A stretch of DNA of 64,000 bases from a virus. Shown piece after piece: positions 44,766-54,812 of this stretch. Location of the stretch: IMG/VR virus record IMGVR_UViG_3300048591_000302, positions 1 to 64,000 of that record. One strand, 5' to 3'. Position numbers and translations under genes: made by a program. The notes under the pieces were generated by a model. That model saw nothing but the letters and a program-made list of their open reading frames with translations. It did no database searches and was not told the origin of the DNA. How positions within the stretch are numbered: the stretch's first letter is position 1; every line of letters begins with the position of its first letter.

Positions 44766-47700
44766 TTAATATTTCGCTTTAGACGTGTATCCACTGACCT
44801 TATTGTTCCGGTCTATATTTTGCTCGGTAACACGACCAAGCACCTTCCCGTCAACAATGATATTAACCGGGACCATAACTGCTGTTGACGCATCTTTATC
44901 CTTATACGGAACTCTGCCTCCACCGAACTCGCTCTCCATACCATCAGCCATGTTATCGAAACGTCTCGCAGGTCTGGAGCTGATCTCTGATGAGGACATC
45001 CAGCCACCGCGATAAATATCTTTATTCTTCTTGATCTGCTCAGGTGTCAAACCACCGCCGCGACCCATCTTCTTCCACTCACCACCAAGGTTCTTCTTCT
45101 GTATTCCACCGAGTGCCGCGCCACCCATGATCTTGCGACCACTGGCAACATCTGCTTCGGTTACGAACATCTCACCCATTGGTCCTTTGAGCTTCTTACC
45201 TGTCATCTTCTCGTAGCGATCAGCGGTTGTTCCTTCACGGAAGTCAACTAACTCTCCGCGAGCCTTCATGACTGCTTCTTGTCCGAGAACACCAGAGCCA
45301 CCTTTACGTATGTCCTCCATAGCCATTTGACGGACGCGCTGATTCACGAAAGCTTCTTCAGACTTGTTTTGCGGTCCCTGCATCATGGCTCCGCTTGCAG
45401 TCTTAGCAACACGCTGTTTCTCTTTCTTGAAGAAGGCATCGAAACCGCTAGCCGTAGCCTGATCTTCCTCAGTGAGAGGTGTTTTGACCTTGGCAGCTGC
45501 CTTAACCGTAGCGGCGATCCTCTTAGCTTTCTCTTCCTTAGTCTCAGGCTCACCCTTGATCTGTAGAACACCTGCACCTTTCTCTGTTGCCCGCATTTCA
45601 TCAGATGAATCTGCAAGGTATCTCTGCAACCTGTCTCTTTGCTCATTGACCAATTTGGCTACTTCTCTTGCCACCTCTTGTGATCCTGATTTGTCAATCG
45701 CAGATGTAGTTTCATCATCGAAATTGACAGTCCTTAGGTCTTTACCCTTCAAGTGTTCAAGAAGCGACCTTGCCTTGATTAGTGCTTCACTCTCGAACGG
45801 AGCAGATTCTTCTTCAACAAGCTTATCACCTTTGATGCGTAATGTAGCTGCTGCTTTCTTCTCTTCTGCGTCCTTGCGCATAGTATACTCGACAGCCTGC
45901 TTACGCTCATCATCACGACCGATCAAGTCAGCTGTCTTGCGCAATGTTTCTTTCTGCTTATCTTCTTCGCTATTACGCAGGGAGTACTCGACGGCTTTAG
46001 CTTTCTCTTCTTGCTGTATTCTGCTAGCTTGCTTGTTCTGATCATCACGACCGATCAAGTCAGCTGTCTTAAGCAATACTTCTTTCTGCTTCGCTTCTTC
46101 ATGCTTATTGAGAGAATAATCAATAGCTTGCTTACGTTCATCATCACGGCCGATCAGGTCAGCAGTATTACGTAATGTTTCCTTCTGCTTGACTGATTCA
46201 TAATCTTCCATGCTCTTCTCAGAGATACCAATATCGGACCTACGACGGATGTCCTCCATCATCTTTTCATTCATGTAACCATGGGTCTTCTCAGGATCGA
46301 AGTCATTATCTTGGACTTCTTTCTTTACCTTGTCAACAGCCTTGACTGTATCCTTGTCGTGCGTATAGATAGAACCCTTGGTCAGCCCTTCCTTGATGAA
46401 GGGAGTGAGCATCTGCTCGATACTCTTCAGGATGCCTTCGAGGACGTGGATACTCTCAACCTTGATAGGCGTTTTCTGGTAGAGGATCATGGAATCAATA
46501 AGACGAATTAGTTCTTGATCCTTAACGCCGGTCTTGGACGTCTCAAGCTCTTCAGGTGTCAAAGCAGACAAGAACGCTTTCGCATCTTGCAGACCAAGGC
46601 TCTTGAGTGCGTCAGCCATGCTCTTGCCAGCCATGCGCTCACGGATGTCCATGCCATTGTTAATCAGCTTGATCGTACCAGCAAGCTTATTATAATCGTC
46701 CTGCTGCTTCAGTAGTGAATCTCTGATATCCTCTTGGACAGCACCCTGCTTGAGCAATCCTTTGAGATTGATTAGCTGATCCTTCAGGGCAATTACAGCT
46801 TCATTAGTACGTGCAGTTGCCAGATCACCACCTATGGCATCGTACTTCATATTATAATTGGGCGATCCCGGCGTCCGGGCAGAGATGTAGCGTTGATCGA
46901 TTGCTCGTATGAGATTTTCTACATCAGATATCTTGGGTTGCTTAACATCAATCTTGCCTTTAAGCTCATCCAGATTCTTACCTGTGAACAAGTATTTGTC
47001 AAGACCCCCATACAGCGGCTTGATCTGTTCCAGTGACTGCTTAACGGTATTGGCAAAGTTCTTGTTAGCGTCAGTCTGTTCCTGTATCCTGTTGTTCAGG
47101 GCTTCATTAGTTTGCCTGATCTCTTCGCCTTTAGCGGCGAGCGCAGTACGCTCAGACGTTGCCTTCGTGTTGATAGCAATCTGTGCCAGTAGTTTCGTTA
47201 CCTTCTCTGTCTCAGTAGTGATCTGTTTGCCAATAGTCTCGTTAAGTTTGATCGTCGAGTCCTTGAAGGCATCACCAAGCTTGGTGCCGAGCGTAGCTGC
47301 TGCCTCGTCATTGCTAAGCGCACGGATCGCCTCAGCAGTACCACCACCGATTGCGGCAATACGTTTGAGGGTTGTCTGAATTTGGGTAGAAAGCTCTCCG
47401 CGACGAACGCCGAGAGCATCCATCTTTTGTGTCGTGGTTTCATCAACACCGACTGGCTTGCGCGTGATCTCAGCCAAACGTTCAGAAGAAAGGTCTTCAA
47501 CACGTTTCTCGGTCGTCAATAAGGTATCGATCTCTTTACGCTTCTCATTCAGCTGTGCCAGATGTTCCAGACCTTTGGTCAGCGAGGCTGCTTCCTTCTG
47601 CACAATATCTGCGTTCTTCTTGAGCTGAGCCATGCGCTCACGCTCCAAGTCATTGCGCATCTGCACAAGCTTGAGCGTAGATTCGGTGATCTCCATATCG

Positions 47701-50700
47701 GTGAAACCGACGCTGGCAAGCTGCTTATTGATATCAAGTGCATCGTCGAAATGCTTGCGACCCGCATCCGTATCACCCTTCTTGTATGCAGTCTTCGCGT
47801 CGGCAACAGACAAGCGGCGTAGTTCAAGGAACACACGGAGCTTCTTCGTGTCCTCGGCAAGTGTCTTGGTCATCTTGGTTCCGCTACGCATAGCCGTGAC
47901 ATACTTGGTCAAGCTATTTCTGGCTTTGAACCATTCGAGCGTAATCTCTTTCTGTTCGCTCACCAAGTCAATAATCGCGGAACGCTGGATATCGTAGACA
48001 TTGTTGCTCTTGACATAGCGATAGCTGTCAGTATACTCTTTGCGTGTCTGTTCCAAGACATTGTTGAACAGTCCGATCCGACTGGTCACTTGTGTCATTA
48101 CGCTATCAATAACACTCTGTAAGGTTTTGAAACCTTCACGGATGACATCGATATTGTGTTCAATCTGTTTATTCAGAGAGGACGTCTCAGCAGCAATATT
48201 CTGCAAGGAATATCTGGCTACAGCAGTATTCAGCTCTTTCTGTGCGTCAGCTGCGTCCTGCATCGCAATCACATTACGGTCTAGCCGGACCTTGACCAAC
48301 CCAGTCTTATCAAGCAGATTCTCATATGTCGCGACCAAATCAACCAAGGTCTCTGTGACCTTGACAGCGGCGTAACCAACAGCTGCGAAGATACCGACCT
48401 TCGCGAGTGAACTGGCTGTATAGAGCAGAGCGTTGGTTATCGTAATCTCAGCATTGAACGCCTTGAGTGCAGCCATTGTTTTGACGATCTGCGCTGTAAC
48501 CTTGGAACCGATATAGTAGCCAACGAAAATGCGCAATGCCTCGGTGAGTGCCTGGATAACCTTGACCGAACCACCAGCCACCTGTAGGAACGACGCCATG
48601 TACGAAACTACTTTATCACCAAACACTTCTTGGATGTAGTTCTTGGCAGCTTCACGCTGTATCTGTATGTACTTGGCATTACTCTCGAAAGAGATATTGA
48701 CGGCTTTGATGTACGCTTCGGTAGCAGTCTTGAACTTGTTCAACGTCTTGTCGAACTCTTGCATATCATCGCGAGCCAAAGCAGCCAAACCAGCGATAGG
48801 ACGTTCGCGACCGAGCAGTTCCCCGATTCGCGATAGTCCGTTAGCTTTGTTCATCTCGTCATTAAGCTTACGAATGACGTTCTGGAAACCAAATGTTGCG
48901 ATAGCAGCTTCACCGCTCTCTACGCCCCACTCAGCGAACAACTCTTTCATCTTGTCCGTGGGCTTGATAAGCTTGATCAATATGGAGCGCAACTGCGTCG
49001 AAGCAGTATTATACTTCTGACCTTGGATGGTCATAACCGCTAATGATGCGTTAAGCTCGTCTAGCGTGATGCCGAGTGTGTGCGCAAGAGGTGCAGTACG
49101 ACCGAGCGTATTGGACATTTCCTTGGCAACGACACGACCTAAGTCGATTGTCTTGAACATGGATGCAGCAACCTGCGTGGTATTGGAAGCATCCAAGTTG
49201 AAGGCATTCAATGCAGCTGTAAGCAGATTGACTGATTCAGCAGTACTGGTGACAGTAGCTGCACCGAAAGCAAGAGCCTGATTCATGAAGGTTATTGCAG
49301 CAGTACCACGGGCAACTTGATTCGACAAGGTTTCGTAAGCACCTTCTGCAACAGTAAGCACATCAACGCCGAATTGTGAGGACAACTGGCGCATCTGCTT
49401 CGTCCAACCTTCAAGAGGCATCTGTTGGTCTTGACTGATTGTGCGAATCTCGGAGACTTTGATTTGCAACAGCTCAGCCTGCTTGATGGAATCCATCATC
49501 AGATTATTGAAGCTGCTGATGAAGCGATAAATCTGGTGAACGAAAACATATTGGAATGCACGATCCCACATCGTCTTGAAACGTGTGGTGTGTTCCTGCG
49601 TATGTTTTGCGATCAGGGCACCTGCTTCTTCATAAGACTGGGCTGAAGGAACTCTAGACTGCGCGAGACGACGCATACCCTGGTTCATCATGTCACCAGT
49701 CATGCCAATCTGTGCGCTATTACGAGCGTTCCGATTAGCTTCTTCAAATGTTCGTGTTTGCTCAGCACGTTTCTGACGTTCAGATTCACGAACCTGACGA
49801 TCACGCTGGGCAATCAGCCGAGCTTGTTCTCGCTCATTAGCGTTACGAGCTTGATTACTATCAGCAGCTGAAGCAAACTCTTGCGCGATGCGTTCCCGTT
49901 CGCCACGGCTAGCCCGCATCCGCGCCAAACGTTGCTCGACCTGCATCCGACGTTCCATTACATCGGTGTAGACCCTGTTCTCTGCAAGCTCAGCACGAAT
50001 ACCTTTGAGCGCACGTTGCGAGCGCAGGTTCTCTTGAACAGCCAAACGCCTGCTATCAGAGATGCGCCTATTGACACCTTCCTCGTAAACTGCAAGACCT
50101 TCCTTGGAATATGCTACTTCATCAGCTATACGCTTTCTGCTATCTTGAGACACACGATTAGCCGCTCGTTGCGCAAGCAACTGTTTGGCTCTCTCACTAC
50201 GCTCATACATTCTGGTCAAATTGGCGTTGCGCTCCGCTTCATACGTTGCATCCTCAGGACCAACTTGTGCAACCGGATTCTTAGCACCACCGCCAATACG
50301 TACTTGAGATAGTGAGCGGAGCAAAGCTGCTGATTCGCTAAGCTCAGCATTCATCTGGCGTAGCTTACCTTGTGCTTGATTCAGTCCCATTGCCTCACTG
50401 AGATTCTTGGTCGTGAGACCCTTATTACTCAGATTGTTGAGGTCAACATATAAGCTAATCGTTTCTTTCAGGTCATTATTGACCTTAGACATGTCCAGCA
50501 GTTTGACGAAACCGCGCACACCCTTGAAGCCGGAAAATCCCTTGAACATGCTGGCTTCGAGAGCCTTCATCTCACGGGAGACGATCTCAGCTTGTGTAGC
50601 CAGCTTCTTGTAGCTTTTGATTACCTCATCATTAATAATGCTGAGTGCGCGTACACGCTTAATCGTGACGCCAATGACCTCGTTCTGGGTCTCCATTGAC

Positions 50701-50765
50701 TTGTTGGCTTTGTCAATGTCTTGCTGCCCAGTAACATTCAAGTCAATATTATGCTGATAGTCCAT
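44766..50765 (-). CDS. Tape measure protein (TP901 family)
   Basis: Sets tail length and lies inside the tail tube. At 1,999 aa it is the largest gene. The TP901 core is visible around residues 440-660: V-S-E-I-R-T-I-S, F-G-V-D-V-L-T-V-A-E-G-A-Y, L-A-H-T-L-G-I-T-L-D-E-L and L-R-S-I-L-I-K-L-I. Long heptad coiled coils precede it, hydrophobic helices follow near 760-830, and the C-terminal third contains three copies of a unit with T-A-D-L-I-G-R-D-D (about 45890-46200). ATG 50765 follows CGGAGA by about 6 bases. A multi-kilobase tail is expected from this length. Confidence 0.92.
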   Translation of the reverse strand: MDYQHNIDLNVTGQQDIDKANKSMETQNEVIGVTIKRVRALSIINDEVIKSYKKLATQAEIVSREMKALEASMFKGFSGFKGVRGFVKLLDMSKVNNDLKETISLYVDLNNLSNKGLTTKNLSEAMGLNQAQGKLRQMNAELSESAALLRSLSQVRIGGGAKNPVAQVGPEDATYEAERNANLTRMYERSERAKQLLAQRAANRVSQDSRKRIADEVAYSKEGLAVYEEGVNRRISDSRRLAVQENLRSQRALKGIRAELAENRVYTDVMERRMQVEQRLARMRASRGERERIAQEFASAADSNQARNANEREQARLIAQRDRQVRESERQKRAEQTRTFEEANRNARNSAQIGMTGDMMNQGMRRLAQSRVPSAQSYEEAGALIAKHTQEHTTRFKTMWDRAFQYVFVHQIYRFISSFNNLMMDSIKQAELLQIKVSEIRTISQDQQMPLEGWTKQMRQLSSQFGVDVLTVAEGAYETLSNQVARGTAAITFMNQALAFGAATVTSTAESVNLLTAALNAFNLDASNTTQVAASMFKTIDLGRVVAKEMSNTLGRTAPLAHTLGITLDELNASLAVMTIQGQKYNTASTQLRSILIKLIKPTDKMKELFAEWGVESGEAAIATFGFQNVIRKLNDEMNKANGLSRIGELLGRERPIAGLAALARDDMQEFDKTLNKFKTATEAYIKAVNISFESNAKYIQIQREAAKNYIQEVFGDKVVSYMASFLQVAGGSVKVIQALTEALRIFVGYYIGSKVTAQIVKTMAALKAFNAEITITNALLYTASSLAKVGIFAAVGYAAVKVTETLVDLVATYENLLDKTGLVKVRLDRNVIAMQDAADAQKELNTAVARYSLQNIAAETSSLNKQIEHNIDVIREGFKTLQSVIDSVMTQVTSRIGLFNNVLEQTRKEYTDSYRYVKSNNVYDIQRSAIIDLVSEQKEITLEWFKARNSLTKYVTAMRSGTKMTKTLAEDTKKLRVFLELRRLSVADAKTAYKKGDTDAGRKHFDDALDINKQLASVGFTDMEITESTLKLVQMRNDLERERMAQLKKNADIVQKEAASLTKGLEHLAQLNEKRKEIDTLLTTEKRVEDLSSERLAEITRKPVGVDETTTQKMDALGVRRGELSTQIQTTLKRIAAIGGGTAEAIRALSNDEAAATLGTKLGDAFKDSTIKLNETIGKQITTETEKVTKLLAQIAINTKATSERTALAAKGEEIRQTNEALNNRIQEQTDANKNFANTVKQSLEQIKPLYGGLDKYLFTGKNLDELKGKIDVKQPKISDVENLIRAIDQRYISARTPGSPNYNMKYDAIGGDLATARTNEAVIALKDQLINLKGLLKQGAVQEDIRDSLLKQQDDYNKLAGTIKLINNGMDIRERMAGKSMADALKSLGLQDAKAFLSALTPEELETSKTGVKDQELIRLIDSMILYQKTPIKVESIHVLEGILKSIEQMLTPFIKEGLTKGSIYTHDKDTVKAVDKVKKEVQDNDFDPEKTHGYMNEKMMEDIRRRSDIGISEKSMEDYESVKQKETLRNTADLIGRDDERKQAIDYSLNKHEEAKQKEVLLKTADLIGRDDQNKQASRIQQEEKAKAVEYSLRNSEEDKQKETLRKTADLIGRDDERKQAVEYTMRKDAEEKKAAATLRIKGDKLVEEESAPFESEALIKARSLLEHLKGKDLRTVNFDDETTSAIDKSGSQEVAREVAKLVNEQRDRLQRYLADSSDEMRATEKGAGVLQIKGEPETKEEKAKRIAATVKAAAKVKTPLTEEDQATASGFDAFFKKEKQRVAKTASGAMMQGPQNKSEEAFVNQRVRQMAMEDIRKGGSGVLGQEAVMKARGELVDFREGTTADRYEKMTGKKLKGPMGEMFVTEADVASGRKIMGGAALGGIQKKNLGGEWKKMGRGGGLTPEQIKKNKDIYRGGWMSSSEISSRPARRFDNMADGMESEFGGGRVPYKDKDASTAVMVPVNIIVDGKVLGRVTEQNIDRNNKVSGYTSKAKY
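45895..46200 (-). repeat. Three tandem repeats inside the tape measure gene
   Basis: A coding unit with the core T-A-D-L-I-G-R-D-D and a following K-Q-A-x-x-Y segment recurs at about 45903-45945, 46035-46080 and 46130-46180. The DNA is alike as well (ATCATCACG-CCGATCA in each). Such units can change copy number and alter tail length. Confidence 0.6.
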
Positions 50766-50767
50766 TC

Positions 50768-51322
50768 TCAATCTCCGTAATTGTAAGTTTTGGTGGCTGT
50801 AAATGTAATTGGTGAATTGGCTTTAGTATCCTTCATGGCAGACTTGAAACTAGCGTAACCTCTATTGAAGGCTGACCATGGTGAACTCTTGACCTTGGCT
50901 ATGCTGAAGCGGTCATTCAGTTCAAAATAGTCAAGCGTAGGTTTCTGTCCGGCGTCCTTGATACCAAAGCCGAATTGCAGATTCGGTAATCTGCTGTTGT
51001 AGGTGTACTGACCAAGTGTTGCTCCGCGAGCAGGATTCTTAAGCTTCTCAGATGGTGTACGTTTCACAGCTGTGAAACGACCGAGCCTATTTCTTTTCTG
51101 CTTCACCTTCATGTCAATACGCACCTTCGTATTGAAGAAGGTTTCGGCACTCTCCCCGGTACCTTTTACGTTACCACGGAAAGTGCCTCTTGCGAAACCA
51201 GTATCAACAGGTACTTCCTTGTTAGCACTCTCAATGAAAGCACGACCAGCACTGCGAAGAAGATTATCGAAATCAACTTCGATCTTAGGGAGAGTCTTGC
51301 CTTTGATTTTGATGCTATACAC
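50768..51322 (-). CDS. HK97 gp10-like tail component
   Basis: The 184-aa protein has E-V-P-V-D-T-G-F-A-R-G-T-F near residue 36, a signature of HK97 gp10-like proteins that sit at the head-tail joint or tail. The rest is basic. Its start is GTG 51322, preceded by AGGT. Its unusual place between the chaperone and tape measure is noted; usually this family is nearer the head-closure genes. Confidence 0.65.
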   Translation of the reverse strand: MYSIKIKGKTLPKIEVDFDNLLRSAGRAFIESANKEVPVDTGFARGTFRGNVKGTGESAETFFNTKVRIDMKVKQKRNRLGRFTAVKRTPSEKLKNPARGATLGQYTYNSRLPNLQFGFGIKDAGQKPTLDYFELNDRFSIAKVKSSPWSAFNRGYASFKSAMKDTKANSPITFTATKTYNYGD

Positions 51323-51994
51323 GGATTCTACCTGCCATCATCATTGCTTGTTGAAGTTCCATTTCCTCATGCTGACGAATGTCATCGTATGCTAAGATCT
51401 TGGCTTGCGCCCAGACTGAGCAATCATCCCAGGAGGCAGATGAACCGGGTGGTCTGATCCGGAGTCTTTCACATGCTCTCCAGATTTGGTATTCACCTGT
51501 TCTGCCTCCTGGGTAGAATGCCTTTATTGAGCCTGAGCAGCTGATTGTAAAAAACGCTTGCGCGCTTCTTCAATCCTCGCTTCGTTCAAACCATTGGCAT
51601 CGAAGACCGCACTGATGATCGCATCGATCTCACGATCGGTGAAGCAAGACTTCTTGAGGTCCACGTCGTAGTTGCCCCACGTCGTTGGGTCAGTCATCTT
51701 GACGGTATCCCACTCCAGCCCTTCGGTTGCACCCAGTGATTGCACGATCATGTAATTGATCTTGGTTTCACTGTACTGCTCGATCTGTGCAATGAACTCC
51801 TTGTCCTCGATATCAGGCTTGGCTTCTTTCTCGCCACGCTTCATGATCATCTTGGGGATAGGACGCTTGCACAGATCGGTGAAGATCGTGTAATCAAGAA
51901 CCGCTCTTGCTTTGAACACGATATCGCCGTTGTTACGAGGAATGACACACACGATCTCATTCGGTTGATCGATATTCTTGCCGTTGATTTTCAT
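51315..51994 (-). CDS. Tail assembly chaperone GT fusion, -1 frameshift product
   Basis: The slippery heptamer T-TTT-TTA (51554-51548) lies in the zero frame as CG(T TTT TTA), the X-XXY-YYZ type. A -1 shift opens a frame that runs without stops to TAG at 51315 and adds about 77 residues containing W-R-A-C-E-R-L-R-I-R-P-P-G and W-A-Q-A-K-I-L-A-Y-D with an H-E-E end, typical of the T-part of chaperones upstream of tape measures. G and GT products together chaperone the tape measure. The frameshift efficiency is unknown. Confidence 0.75.
51524..51994 (-). CDS. Tail assembly chaperone G-like protein, 156 aa
   Basis: Zero-frame product of the chaperone gene, mostly helical and acidic. It ends L-Q-S-A-A-Q-A-Q shortly after the slippery site. 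Lies between the tail tube and the tape measure region as in lambda-like siphoviruses. AGGAGGG is 7 bases before ATG. Confidence 0.8.
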   Translation of the reverse strand: MKINGKNIDQPNEIVCVIPRNNGDIVFKARAVLDYTIFTDLCKRPIPKMIMKRGEKEAKPDIEDKEFIAQIEQYSETKINYMIVQSLGATEGLEWDTVKMTDPTTWGNYDVDLKKSCFTDREIDAIISAVFDANGLNEARIEEARKRFLQSAAQAQ

Positions 51995-52026
51995 AGGATT
52001 TGCCCTCCTATTACATTGTTAGTTGT

Positions 52027-52518
52027 TTAGGACCGGACTGCTTCGACGACGAGCACGTTACACTTACCGCTGGTCGCGATCTGACCTTCCGCGATATTGT
52101 AATCGAGCTGCTCGTAACGGAACTCGGGCAGGGTGATCGTTTCGGTCTGCGTCACCGCACCGCACAACACTTCCACCTTGACCTCGATGTCAATGGCGAA
52201 GGGTTCGCATTCGTCCTCGGACGTGGATTCCCATCCGAGATGGTTCAATCCGGTCGCCGGGTCCACTTGAATCGCGTCAAGCGGGGTTGCCGTCGCAGAC
52301 GTTCCACGGACCCATTCCCACATGAACTCCAAGTTCACGTCAACGGGCTGCTCATCCGCGAGCCGGACGCTATCCAGCTTGCCACGGTCGAGAGCGTACT
52401 CCATTGCGCGATACTCGGTCCAAGAGATGGAGCCGTCGCCGATTTTGACTTCGAGAGATTCCCCACTACCGCCGCCCTTGAGCGTGATGGTGGCGTTCTT
52501 GAGATCGACTTTAGCCAT
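52027..52518 (-). CDS. Major tail tube protein
   Basis: The 163-aa beta-rich protein lies directly before the tail assembly chaperone, where siphoviruses encode the tail tube subunit. It starts V-D-L-K-N-A-T-I-T-L-K-G-G-G-S-G and ends with alternating beta strands; Gly- and Thr-rich with few helices. GC-richer and cleaner codon use than flanking genes, like the capsid gene, as expected of an abundant protein. Confidence 0.7.
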   Translation of the reverse strand: MAKVDLKNATITLKGGGSGESLEVKIGDGSISWTEYRAMEYALDRGKLDSVRLADEQPVDVNLEFMWEWVRGTSATATPLDAIQVDPATGLNHLGWESTSEDECEPFAIDIEVKVEVLCGAVTQTETITLPEFRYEQLDYNIAEGQIATSGKCNVLVVEAVRS

Positions 52519-52960
52519 GTTTTACCTCCATGTTATAAGTCGCTTCGATTGTTGAACGTATCAATTCCTCTGACGGAGCTACTTCACCGTAATGGTTCAC
52601 AAGGATAGTTGGCTCATTTGTTGCATCAATATCAAGGCAGATTATCACATCACCGTTCTCATCCAGTAGAGGTATAGAGAGTGTGAAAGCATTCATCGCA
52701 TCAGCAACACTGTGAACATGCGTATAAATGTTCTCTTCATCCCTCTTCGTGCAGATAAGAGCATTAATGACCACTTCCACCAATACTTCATTATTGGCTC
52801 TTGGAGTGAAATGAGGTCCGTTCACACGGATTTCACACCAAGTAGTTTCACCAGAAGTGAGTCGCTTCTCACCGATGAAGTACTTGCTTACGGTCAGTAC
52901 TCCGTCAAAGTGAAGATTGATACTCTTCATGATGATGAAAAGCCATTCTGAAAGACTCAT
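52511..52960 (-). CDS. Tail terminator/completion-type protein, 149 aa
   Basis: Precedes the tail tube, the usual place for the tail terminator. Has a beta-rich middle (V-L-V-E-V-V-I-N-A-L-I-C) and W-C-E-I-R-V motif. AGGA is placed 8 bases before ATG. Assignment by position. Confidence 0.5.
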   Translation of the reverse strand: MSLSEWLFIIMKSINLHFDGVLTVSKYFIGEKRLTSGETTWCEIRVNGPHFTPRANNEVLVEVVINALICTKRDEENIYTHVHSVADAMNAFTLSIPLLDENGDVIICLDIDATNEPTILVNHYGEVAPSEELIRSTIEATYNMEVKHG

Positions 52961-53367
52961 GGAAGTATCCTCTTAATATTCATCCACACGGCATACTCTG
53001 CATGAATGCTTGTGATTTGATAATCACAGCCGTCAACTGTCACCATGTCATTGAGGTTAGGATGATCGATGTCATAATCGTCAGGCAGGTCAGATTTCTT
53101 GATCAGCAGATGACGCGCATCCAGATCAAAGAATCCGCCTTGCTTGAAGATACCAGACAGTCCAGGAAGATCCTTACTCCGATGTATGTCGGACGGGAGC
53201 AGTATTGCATGACGAATAGTGTAACTATCGTAGGCAATGTCCTGCTCACCAGTCTGCAAATTCAGAGTTTTCTCTTTGTAGACTTTCCACAAGGCATTGA
53301 CACCCCACATCTTGCGCAGGGCATACAGTGTCTTGTCTATCTCGATTTGACCATAACCTTTTGACAT
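52957..53367 (-). CDS. Head closure/neck protein, 136 aa
   Basis: Follows the capsid gene and precedes the tail terminator-like gene. A beta-rich small protein with a D-L-P-G-L-S-G and C-D-Y-Q-I-T-S-I end, as in phage head-closure proteins. Weak ribosome-binding site. Assignment by position. Confidence 0.5.
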   Translation of the reverse strand: MSKGYGQIEIDKTLYALRKMWGVNALWKVYKEKTLNLQTGEQDIAYDSYTIRHAILLPSDIHRSKDLPGLSGIFKQGGFFDLDARHLLIKKSDLPDDYDIDHPNLNDMVTVDGCDYQITSIHAEYAVWMNIKRILP

Positions 53368-53378
53368 AAGTGAGCCAT

Positions 53379-53400
53379 GGAGGTTGGTTACCCAACCTCC
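53379..53400 (-). terminator. Perfect hairpin after the capsid gene
   Basis: GGAGGTTGG (53379-53387) pairs with 53392-53400 around TTAC. It lies 18 bases past the capsid stop codon. No T-run follows, so partial termination, RNA processing or 3' protection of the capsid messenger are the likely uses. Confidence 0.45.
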
Positions 53401-53417
53401 ACTATCCCTGTTAGTTA

Positions 53418-54812
53418 TTAGGCGAACATCACGATACCCTGGTTCACGTCGAGCTGGGTGACTCCGCAGAGCAGATCCAACGTGACCAAGTGACCCTGCT
53501 CTTTCGGCAGGTAGGAGATGACAGCGCGCATCGACAATCCCTTGTAGTTCACGACAGCCGCACTCACATTGCCAGCACGTGGCATAGCCAACGGGCGGGT
53601 GACGAGAGCGATAGCTTGCGGGGTGAACGCGAGATTGTACGATCCGGCAGGCGCCAGTCCGAGAACGGCATCATTCGCCAACGCACCGGCAAGCGGCGAG
53701 CTGGGCATGATGTCTGCTTCAGACGAGACGATGTTGCTGACCGCGCTGACAGTGTACAGGTTCCCGGCTGCATCAGCGATGATCCGACCGACGAACGGCG
53801 GATAGCTGGCATTGAAACCGTCCACCGCGATGTCTTCAACGTAGCCGTTGGCATAGCCAGCCGACAGATTGACAGCCATCGGGGTGTAGATCCGGATGAC
53901 AGCATCATTCAGCACAGCATCCTTGAGACCGGTGCTAAGAACGATGGTCGTCGGGGTCGCACCACCAACAGTCGAAGCCACACGATACGGGAACATCGAA
54001 CCCGCGATCGTGACGTAGGAACCGTTCACGATTGCCGCCGAGAAGTTATCGACGGTCAAGGACGTGGTACCAGCCGCGTAACCCGCACCATTGTTGACTG
54101 CACCAACGACAACTTCACAGTTATCGACGAGAGCATACGGCGTGTTCTGGACTCCGTAGAGGGAGAACCCGAACCGACGACCGAGCGACGCTTCGCGGAT
54201 AGCCGTGCCATCATCACCGATCTTTTCCGCACTCGTAAACTGCGGAGTCTGGAGCAGAATGCTCTCAGTCGCCGGAGTGATCACGAAATGCCGATTGGCA
54301 GCATCCCACTTCAGTTCTTCAGCTTTCTGACGAACCTTGGCGAGATACTCGACCGAGTTGCTCGGAGTCATGGTGTCCAAGCGACCGACATAGTTCGGGA
54401 AGAACTGCGGAACAACGCCCATACAGGCTTTGTCCACACCACTTCCGAGCGAAGAGGCCGCCGGGCGCATGAACATATCGACGAGATCCTTCATGGACAG
54501 GGACAATTGCTTGTCCGTGATCATGAACGACGTATGCAGGTGCTGATTCAGCTTGACCGGGATCGAAGTGGACTTCGCGGACTGAATCTTGACTTCGCCA
54601 TCACCCTTACGTTTCGCGGTGAAGGCTTGCGGGCGATCCGCATTCACGACATCCCCGAATTGCGCGATCTCTTCGCTGAAGTCACGATGGACAAGGTTAC
54701 CCATGACCATTCGTTCTTCGAGAAGAGCCAGCGTTTCCTGCGCCCAAATCTCGGGTGCAAGACCATCGACCTCATTGGCATAGACCGGTCGAAACAGTTT
54801 GTTGTACTTCAT
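53418..54812 (-). CDS. Major capsid protein (P22 coat-like) with inserted domain
   Basis: A 464-aa capsid protein. The N-terminal part, with P-E-I-W-A-Q-E-T-L-A-L-L near residue 20, F-G-D-V-V-N-A-D-R-P near 55 and S-F-M-I-T-D-K-Q-L near 95, matches P22 coat-like (Gp5) capsid proteins of the HK97 fold. After residue about 225 there is a Gly/Thr/Ser-rich insertion (V-G-A-V-N-N-G-A-G-Y) similar in place to the extra domain of P22. ATG 54812 is used; TTG 54815 is not. Scaffold gene upstream and hairpin downstream. Confidence 0.85.
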   Translation of the reverse strand: MKYNKLFRPVYANEVDGLAPEIWAQETLALLEERMVMGNLVHRDFSEEIAQFGDVVNADRPQAFTAKRKGDGEVKIQSAKSTSIPVKLNQHLHTSFMITDKQLSLSMKDLVDMFMRPAASSLGSGVDKACMGVVPQFFPNYVGRLDTMTPSNSVEYLAKVRQKAEELKWDAANRHFVITPATESILLQTPQFTSAEKIGDDGTAIREASLGRRFGFSLYGVQNTPYALVDNCEVVVGAVNNGAGYAAGTTSLTVDNFSAAIVNGSYVTIAGSMFPYRVASTVGGATPTTIVLSTGLKDAVLNDAVIRIYTPMAVNLSAGYANGYVEDIAVDGFNASYPPFVGRIIADAAGNLYTVSAVSNIVSSEADIMPSSPLAGALANDAVLGLAPAGSYNLAFTPQAIALVTRPLAMPRAGNVSAAVVNYKGLSMRAVISYLPKEQGHLVTLDLLCGVTQLDVNQGIVMFA

